DNA of 10,000 nucleotides from Rheinheimera sp. GTDB taxonomy: Bacteria > Pseudomonadota > Gammaproteobacteria > Enterobacterales > Alteromonadaceae. The stretch is taken from positions 1 through 10,000 of the forward strand of contig NZ_JAIWOI010000293.1 of NCBI RefSeq assembly GCF_020217005.1. Reading direction: 5' to 3'. Below the pieces are notes generated by a model. That model was not told the origin of the DNA. It did no database searches and was given only the letters and a program-made list of their open reading frames with translations. The translations under genes were made by a program, and so were the position numbers. Position 1 is the first letter of the stretch. Every line of letters starts with the position of its first letter. This document shows, piece by piece, positions 4,880-10,000 of this stretch.

Positions 4880-7879
4880 TGTGCCTTTATTGCCACCAAT
4901 AATGGCTGTAGCCCAGAGTTCAGGTGGCTGCCAGGCCTTTTTCCAGGGAATAAATTGTTCTGCAGGCATGGGGCGGGCTATACCATAGCCCTGTGCGTGA
5001 GTACAACCCAGTTGCAATAACACTTCACCATGCTCTGTTGTTTCAACGCCTTCGGCAACAATTTCACGTTTAAATTCATTGGCCAGTACTATGATGCCTT
5101 TGAGGATAGCCAAATCATCCGGGTCAACCAGCATATCCCTGACAAAACTCTGATCTATCTTCAGTACTTTAGCAGGCAGCTGTTTTAAGTAGGTCAAAGA
5201 TGAATAGCCGGTACCAAAATCATCCAGTGCAAAACTAACGCCACTTCGGATACAAGCCTGCATAACAGCCTGAACATGAGTTAAGTCATTGAGTGCACTG
5301 GTTTCCAGAATTTCCAGCTGAAGCAGACAGGCAGGAACATCTGAATAAAAATGCAGCAATAATTGCAACCTGTTAACAAAATCCAGCTGTTGCAAATGGT
5401 ACGCAGAGATATTGACACTCACAGGTATGGCCATGCCCTGATGTTGCCAGTCAGCCAGTTGCCGCAGTGCTTCCTCTATGACCCAATATCCTAACTCGAC
5501 ACCCAGACTGTGTTGTTCTATCGCGGGCAAAAACAGAGCAGGGGCTACCATACCTTTTTCCGGATGCATCCAGCGGATTAACGCCTCAGCGCCAATAACT
5601 TCCCCGGTATGCATATTGACTTTAGGCTGATAAAACAATTTGAACTGTTTTTGCTGCAAGGCCTGACGAATTTCCTGAATGGTTTCCTGGTGGCCACGTA
5701 AACTGCGGGCGTAGTCTGTATCAAATAGATGACAACGGTTTTTCCCGTCCTGTTTTGCCTGATACATAGCATGATCTGCCTGTCGGATCAGCTGTTCGGC
5801 TTCCGTCGCATCAGCTTGGGGATAAAAGGTCAGACCTATGCTGGCAGACACAGACAACATCCATTCATCAATTTTTAGTGGTTTAGCGACCACATCAAGC
5901 AACTGCTGAATTTTTGTCAAACCCGATTTTTTGTCGATTAACTGCGGCAGCAATACTACAAATTCATCACCGCCAATACGGGCGAGCAACTCATTTTCAG
6001 CAAGTTGCTCTTTTAACCTTTCCGACAATGCGATCAGGAACTGGTCACCTGTTTCATGACCATGCCGATCGTTAATTTCTTTAAAACCATCTAAATCCAG
6101 ATAAGCTATTGCCAACATCTTGTTTGTATCAGCTTTCTGCAACAGTGCTTGTAACTGTCTGGTCAGGGAGCTGCGATTTGGCAGACCTGTCATGCTGTCG
6201 TACAGGGCTATTTTTTCTAAATATTGTTGCTGCTGATATTGGCTGGTGATATCGGAAAATAATCCCACATAATGCTGTAGCTGACCTTTTTCATCCAGCA
6301 CGGCGCTTAAGGTTAAGCTTTGAAAGTAGTCTTCGCCGGACGCTTTGCGGCTCCAAAGTTCTCCTGACCAAAAGCCTTGTTGTTGCAGGCTTTGCCACAT
6401 GTGATTGAAGCTTTGTTCATCCTGATGCTCGGATTGCAGCAGACGTGGAGTACAACCTATGGCTTGTTTTGCTGTGTAACCCGTGATTTCAGTGAATGCC
6501 TGATTAACATCTATCATCACACCCAAGGGATCCGTGATCATGATGGCTTCACGGGCATGGGTGAATACGCTGGCTGACAAGCGCAATTTATTATCAGCGG
6601 TGTGCTCAAGTGTGATGTCCCGTGATAGGCCCACAGTACCCACTTTCTCTCCGTCCACTACCACGGGCGCTTTGTAGGTTTCAAACCAATGCAGTTCGTT
6701 ATCTGTTTTATGTTGAGACCTTATCACCACTGGTTCACCACAGGTCAGTACTTGTTTGTCATGCACTACGTGATTTAAAGCCCTTTGAGCGTCAAACAGC
6801 TCGGCATCTGTTTTGCCAACCAACAGACTGGTATTCCGGTGTTCAAATTGTTCAGCGAATTTTTGATTCACTTCCAGGTAGCGGCCATGAATGTCTTTTA
6901 ACCAGACAACAAATGGAATGCTGTCGATCAAAGTACGTTGGTATTGCTCTTTTTGTTGCAGTGTATGGATCAGGCTCTGCCGTTCCTGAATAGACGCATT
7001 TAATCTCAACTGAGTAGCACCCAACCAGCTCATAATACTGCCGGGTTTTGCTTTGCGTAGCGATGCACTTTGCAGTATTTCGCCACTGCCCATGGCTTTG
7101 ATTTGCTCGTACAGATGACTAACCGAGGCGCCCAAAATACTGTTATGGACTCTTTTAATATCCCATAACGAATAAAACAGCAGCAGACCGGATAAAATAA
7201 AGAGTATGCGCGTCAGCAGGGCGTGAAACATGGCATTATCCACTTCTTTCGCTGTGCGCGTATCGACCTGGCTGTAAACCCGGGCAATAGGTCGCATAAT
7301 AGCCATCTTAGCTGTGTGATAGTTTTGATCAAAGACGGCTAATAATGCCTGTTGTCGGTTCTTAACTTTTTGCGCCTGATCTGTTTCGGGTCGCTCCAGC
7401 AGTTGCATGGCGTTTTGTTCTGTTATTGCCAGCAGATCGGATTGCGCTTTAGCTTCAGACAAGGTAGCCAGTTCTGAGTCAGTAAAAGCTGTAGCTTTCA
7501 TCAAATCCATCAGACTTATTCTCGAGCCTGCCGGACGAGGACGCTGGTTATCTTCGCCTACTAAATCCCAATACACCTGGTGATAATCTATTGGCCGTGC
7601 TGCCTGACCGTTTCGAATGGCTATAATTTCATTAAAATGGTCTCTATAGCGATGTTCACCAGTTGCGATATAACTTCGCACCATTCGAGTTAAATCGTCT
7701 GAAGATTGACGTAGTTCCCCTATGATTTTTAATGAATAAACCCGTTGAGCATTGGCTTCATCAATACGTTTTTCCGCATAAACATAAGCAATAAAAATGG
7801 CGCTGAAAGTCAAAAGCAAAGCAAAAGCTGCCCAAAATCTCAGGGTAAGTTCCGAAGTGGTATAACGCCTTACTTGCAC
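4829..7879 (-). CDS. Membrane-bound PAS-PAS-GGDEF-EAL c-di-GMP signalling protein
   Basis: 1016 aa from a GTG at 7879, which has AGGAG five bases upstream. The frame continues to a TTG at 7978 (33 more codons), but that start has no ribosome binding site. Positions here count from the GTG. There is a membrane segment at about 14-35 and a helical periplasmic sensor region at about 38-217. A second membrane segment spans about 220-240, then come PAS at about 310-425 and PAS at about 430-545. GGDEF is at 636-640, and the EAL domain follows with EAL at 765-767. The EAL catalytic set is present: VNISAY, the EILET segment, DDFGTGYSS, LKID, VAEGVET and QGY. The GGDEF core is intact, but the inhibitory RxxD site is ENEL. 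It should hydrolyse c-di-GMP and might also make it or bind GTP. The C-terminal 17 codons overlap the FabG-like gene. Confidence 0.93.
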   Translation of the reverse strand: MQVRRYTTSELTLRFWAAFALLLTFSAIFIAYVYAEKRIDEANAQRVYSLKIIGELRQSSDDLTRMVRSYIATGEHRYRDHFNEIIAIRNGQAARPIDYHQVYWDLVGEDNQRPRPAGSRISLMDLMKATAFTDSELATLSEAKAQSDLLAITEQNAMQLLERPETDQAQKVKNRQQALLAVFDQNYHTAKMAIMRPIARVYSQVDTRTAKEVDNAMFHALLTRILFILSGLLLFYSLWDIKRVHNSILGASVSHLYEQIKAMGSGEILQSASLRKAKPGSIMSWLGATQLRLNASIQERQSLIHTLQQKEQYQRTLIDSIPFVVWLKDIHGRYLEVNQKFAEQFEHRNTSLLVGKTDAELFDAQRALNHVVHDKQVLTCGEPVVIRSQHKTDNELHWFETYKAPVVVDGEKVGTVGLSRDITLEHTADNKLRLSASVFTHAREAIMITDPLGVMIDVNQAFTEITGYTAKQAIGCTPRLLQSEHQDEQSFNHMWQSLQQQGFWSGELWSRKASGEDYFQSLTLSAVLDEKGQLQHYVGLFSDITSQYQQQQYLEKIALYDSMTGLPNRSSLTRQLQALLQKADTNKMLAIAYLDLDGFKEINDRHGHETGDQFLIALSERLKEQLAENELLARIGGDEFVVLLPQLIDKKSGLTKIQQLLDVVAKPLKIDEWMLSVSASIGLTFYPQADATEAEQLIRQADHAMYQAKQDGKNRCHLFDTDYARSLRGHQETIQEIRQALQQKQFKLFYQPKVNMHTGEVIGAEALIRWMHPEKGMVAPALFLPAIEQHSLGVELGYWVIEEALRQLADWQHQGMAIPVSVNISAYHLQQLDFVNRLQLLLHFYSDVPACLLQLEILETSALNDLTHVQAVMQACIRSGVSFALDDFGTGYSSLTYLKQLPAKVLKIDQSFVRDMLVDPDDLAILKGIIVLANEFKREIVAEGVETTEHGEVLLQLGCTHAQGYGIARPMPAEQFIPWKKAWQPPELWATAIIGGNKGTSGADETLTTYPQHHAI

Positions 7880-7884
7880 AAAAA

Positions 7885-7889
7885 CTCCT
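7885..7889 (-). promoter_or_regulatory. Ribosome binding site deciding the GTG start of the GGDEF-EAL gene
   Basis: The minus strand reads AGGAG, five T, then GTG at 7879. This is the best ribosome binding site in the 5' part of the frame. Neither the TTG at 7978 nor the ATG at 7927 has one. The GTG start also places the first membrane helix about 14 residues from the N-terminus, as is usual for this architecture. Confidence 0.7.
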
Positions 7890-7945
7890 GTGTTCTGTCT
7901 GTTCAGCCGTAGTTCAGGCTGCTGCATTATGCCGATATATGCAGA

Positions 7946-7961
7946 CTCAATAGTTATTGAG
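7946..7961. promoter_or_regulatory. 16-bp perfect palindrome in the GGDEF-EAL leader
   Basis: CTCAATA (7946-7952) and TATTGAG (7955-7961) are exact reverse complements with a 2-base centre. It lies between the predicted promoter (8007-8034) and the GTG start (7879), so it would be in the 5' untranslated leader. A DNA operator is more likely than an RNA hairpin because the loop is too short. Confidence 0.4.
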
Positions 7962-8006
7962 CCGGATAGCGAAAGCAAGTCGTAGAGTTCTGTTTTTACG
8001 GTTTTA

Positions 8007-8034
8007 TTTATAAAAATTTAGAAAAAACGCTCAA
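8007..8034 (-). promoter_or_regulatory. Candidate promoter of the GGDEF-EAL gene
   Basis: On the minus strand TTGAGC (8034-8029) and TATAAA (8012-8007) are 16 bases apart in very A/T-rich DNA, with 4 and 5 of 6 consensus matches. This gives a leader of about 120 bases before the GTG. For the divergent Fic gene I see no promoter of similar quality; TTGTTT (8049-8054) and CTATTA (8068-8073) are too close together. Confidence 0.4.
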
Positions 8035-8124
8035 AATTTGCTAACACTTTGTTTTTTCAGTGAACCTCTATTAGTCTTAACGGGTCAATAGATTGAAGAC
8101 AGTGATTTAAAAGTGGGTGGCTGT

Positions 8125-9189
8125 ATGATGGATAAGTACCAGACTTTTTATCTGCCGAGTCCGGACATAGCGATTTTAGTGCAACGCATAGAACAACAGT
8201 TGAGCCAATGGGCTGTATTGGTGGCTACATTGTCCGATCAGCAACTTTTGGTATTGCAGCACCGTTCATTGCATTCCAGCCTGGCCTTGGATCACAACTC
8301 TCTCTCTCTGGTACAGTTTCAGGAGCTGGCCTCAGGTAAACGAGTTGTGGCATTAGCGCATGATATTCAGCAAGCAAACAATGCCTTGGCTTTAGTTCCC
8401 TGTCTCGATCAGTTCAACCCTTTTCTTAGTGGAGATTTGCAACGCGCTCACGCAGTATTAATGCAATCTATAGTCTGCGATGCTGGCCTGTACCGTCAGC
8501 AAGGAGCTGGTGTCTATGAAGGTCATAAACTAGTACATATGCCACCACCCCCGGCTCAGGTAGGGGCTTTGGTTGAGTCACTGTGTGACAAGTTGCAACG
8601 CGAACAGACCCATCCTTTAATTACATCCTGTCTGATGCATTACCAACTGGCTTTTATTCATCCTTTTTCGGATGGCAACGGGCGTGTTTGCAGATTATGG
8701 CAGCAACTTATTTTAACTCAATGGCATGTCGCATTGGCTTATTTACCGGTCAGCTCTATCTTAAAAGACAAAGCCCGCGATTATTACAAAGCACTGAGAC
8801 AGTCGGTGCCAAAGTATGATGCCACTGCATTTATCCTTTTTATGCTGCGTTGTATCGAAGAGTGTCTGATACTGGAGTCCGCCCAGCTGCAGCAAAATCA
8901 GTTGAATCAGACTTTGGTGTTGCCGGACCAACCCTTGGTTGATTTATCACAATTTGCTCAGCTCAAAGCACAAAAAGTAAAAAGCAAAACCTCTGGGCCT
9001 TGGTACAAAACCGAAGACCAGATTTTAAAAAAATTGAAGAAAGACAACAGATTGAGTGCGAAAACTATAGCGGACGAGTTGGGGTTGAGTTCCAGGGCCA
9101 TAGAAAAGCAACTGGCTAAACTCAAAGCTGAAGGAAAATTAGTCCGCACGGGTCCTGCTAAAGGAGGCCGGTGGCAAGTGGTGGCTTAG
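8125..9189 (+). CDS. Fic-domain protein with C-terminal winged helix (probable AMPylase, altered inhibitory motif)
   Basis: 354 aa from the ATG at 8125; ATG 8128 is equally possible, and a GTG at 8113 has no ribosome binding site. GGTGG (8116-8120) is a weak one for either ATG. The Fic core motif HPFSDGNGRVCR (residues 179-190) is complete, including catalytic His179 and Arg187. Upstream, a beta-hairpin target-binding flap (about 124-140) leads into MPPPP. Residues 52-58 (SLALDHN) align with the class II inhibitory motif (S/T)xxxE(G/N), with Asp56 in place of the Glu. A winged helix-turn-helix follows at about 297-353, ending GPAKGGRWQVV. Fic enzymes usually transfer AMP from ATP to protein hydroxyls. 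No separate antitoxin gene lies beside it, as expected for a self-inhibited class II form. The target is unknown. Confidence 0.88.
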   Translation: MMDKYQTFYLPSPDIAILVQRIEQQLSQWAVLVATLSDQQLLVLQHRSLHSSLALDHNSLSLVQFQELASGKRVVALAHDIQQANNALALVPCLDQFNPFLSGDLQRAHAVLMQSIVCDAGLYRQQGAGVYEGHKLVHMPPPPAQVGALVESLCDKLQREQTHPLITSCLMHYQLAFIHPFSDGNGRVCRLWQQLILTQWHVALAYLPVSSILKDKARDYYKALRQSVPKYDATAFILFMLRCIEECLILESAQLQQNQLNQTLVLPDQPLVDLSQFAQLKAQKVKSKTSGPWYKTEDQILKKLKKDNRLSAKTIADELGLSSRAIEKQLAKLKAEGKLVRTGPAKGGRWQVVA

Positions 9190-9248
9190 CACTATTGATG
9201 TATTGCCAAAATGCCATAGACTGCAGTTTTTACTAAATATTACTGGCC

Positions 9249-9268
9249 AAATGCAGTGTTTTGCATTT
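9249..9268. repeat. Perfect 7-bp inverted repeat between the Fic and nucleotidase-like genes
   Basis: AAATGCA (9249-9255) and TGCATTT (9262-9268) flank a 6-base loop. No T tract follows, so it is not a standard terminator. The related strings GCCAAAATGC (near 9204) and GCCAAATGC (9246-9254) form a short direct repeat. No convincing promoter for the next gene was found in 9190-9304. Confidence 0.4.
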
Positions 9269-9304
9269 AGAGTCTGCATATGACCAGTGACTTTATCGAT
9301 CAGT

Positions 9305-10000
9305 GTGAAGCTTTTAGCGTTAACATTCCTTTCTAATTCCGTGGCATGTTTTGCTCTGCTGCTGGGATCCGCAAGCTTTTCATGCCACGCCCAAAGCCGG
9401 CAGGCCGTGATAGTTTATGCTGCTGAAATGCCTTTGGTGATAGAGCACATGGGTGGTGATTACGCTGAACTGGCGACAGTGCTCAACACAGAGCGAAGCA
9501 AAGCTTTGCCGGTATTTTTTTTGTTTGGTGGCGATAGTCTGGGCCCAAGTACCCTGTCTTCTTTTGATCGTGGTGTGCATGTCATCGATGTTTTGAACAG
9601 GCTTGAACCTGACGCTATGGCGGTAGCCAAACGTGAATTCAGTTTTTACGAGGATGAGTTGTCGCAGCGCAGCTATGAAGCTTCTTTTCCTGTGCTCGCC
9701 AGCAATATTTATGACCCCGTCACTCAGGGCAATCTGGATGGTTTGGAATCCGCAGTCTTGCTGAAGAAAAATCAAGTGAGTATAGGGGTAGTGGCGGTTT
9801 TATCTCCAGCTGCAGCCGAGCAGTATCCACTAAAAAGGATCACCATCACAGACCCCAGACCCGCCATAGTGCAACAAGCTGCCACGTTAAGAAAGGCCGG
9901 AGCCGAGCTTGTTGTACTGATGTATTCAGCGGATTTTGACTTTATTGATCCATTGCTGGAAAGTTCGGTGATTGATCTGGCGCTGAGGAAAGATCAGTTG
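9305..10000 (+). CDS. 5'-nucleotidase-like metallophosphoesterase with lost metal ligands (3' end outside window)
   Basis: 232 residues are visible from the GTG at 9305; the frame runs off the window. This start gives a signal peptide beginning MKLLALTFL and ending near SCHA-Q. A GTG at 9287 is in frame, and neither start has a clear ribosome binding site. The fold is that of UshA-type enzymes: FGGDSLGPSTLSSFDRG (74-90), VLNRLEPDA (96-104), FPVLASNIYDP (128-138) and VSIGVVAVLSP (158-168). The metal-binding motifs are mostly changed. DxH is AEMP (40-43), GNHE is AKRE (108-111), the SH/TH motif is MYS (206-208) and GGHxH is LRKDQ (227-231). Only the GD motif (Asp77) remains. A catalytically inactive periplasmic binding or sensing protein is the simplest reading. 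What follows downstream is not visible. Confidence 0.75.
   Translation, partial: MKLLALTFLSNSVACFALLLGSASFSCHAQSRQAVIVYAAEMPLVIEHMGGDYAELATVLNTERSKALPVFFLFGGDSLGPSTLSSFDRGVHVIDVLNRLEPDAMAVAKREFSFYEDELSQRSYEASFPVLASNIYDPVTQGNLDGLESAVLLKKNQVSIGVVAVLSPAAAEQYPLKRITITDPRPAIVQQAATLRKAGAELVVLMYSADFDFIDPLLESSVIDLALRKDQL

Noticed and set aside
6622..6993. Open frame on the plus strand, 123 codons
   Set aside because: It is antisense within the first PAS domain of the GGDEF-EAL gene; chance opening.
7880..7978. Extension of the GGDEF-EAL frame to a TTG at 7978 (33 extra residues)
   Set aside because: No ribosome binding site at the TTG or at the ATG at 7927, and the stretch contains a palindrome. GTG at 7879 has AGGAG at ideal spacing.
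9161..9175. Strong Shine-Dalgarno-like AAAGGAGG near the end of the Fic gene
   Set aside because: It encodes the conserved AKGGRW end of the winged helix, and no frame starts suitably after it.
9280..9336. Short ATG frame (18 codons) overlapping the start of the nucleotidase-like gene
   Set aside because: It ends before the conserved region, has no ribosome binding site and shows no family likeness. A frameshifted true N-terminus is possible but unsupported.
9380..9775. Open frame on the minus strand, 131 codons
   Set aside because: It lies antisense to a frame with clear family motifs, and its product has no recognisable domain.

Overview
The window looks like chromosomal DNA of a free-living, aerobic, non-enteric gammaproteobacterium, most plausibly from the Rheinheimera/Alishewanella/Arsukibacterium group or close relatives. 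This is inferred from a Tat-exported high-potential iron-sulfur protein (HiPIP), a long-form FabG-like reductase, a PagL-type outer-membrane deacylase, an MltA lipoprotein and a large membrane-bound GGDEF-EAL protein together. I could not compare it with any genome. I saw no transposase, phage gene, tRNA, rRNA or CRISPR array; it reads as ordinary core-type chromosome.

Layout. Positions 1-203 hold the last 19 codons of an unidentified gene, a good intrinsic terminator (75-98) and the leader of the next gene. 204-731 (+) is a PagL-like lipid A 3-O-deacylase. It converges, 12 bp apart, on mltA (744-1859, -), a lytic transglycosylase lipoprotein. A 185-bp divergent region (1860-2044) separates mltA from a solitary periplasmic solute-binding protein (2045-2803, +). 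That gene has the best promoter in the window, with a perfect inverted repeat over its -35 box. 2804-3148 is a 345-bp gap with several inverted repeats and no gene I can recognise. The HiPIP gene follows (3149-3439, +) and ends at a strong terminator. Then comes a 439-residue FabG-like SDR (3560-4879, +), whose 3' end overlaps by 51 bp the end of the opposing PAS-PAS-GGDEF-EAL gene (4829-7879, -). Divergent from that gene is a Fic-domain protein with a C-terminal winged helix (8125-9189, +). The window ends inside a 5'-nucleotidase-like protein (9305 onward, +) that has lost most metal-binding residues of its family.

How the genes relate. These are mostly single-gene transcription units with their own signals, not one operon or pathway. 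A loose theme is the cell envelope and periplasm: PagL edits lipid A, MltA cuts peptidoglycan, and the binding protein, HiPIP and nucleotidase-like protein are all predicted to be exported. The GGDEF-EAL protein would sense an extracytoplasmic or redox cue and change c-di-GMP. No complete new multi-gene system is visible. The points most worth following are the degenerate nucleotidase, the Fic protein with an altered autoinhibitory motif, and the structured gap upstream of the HiPIP gene.
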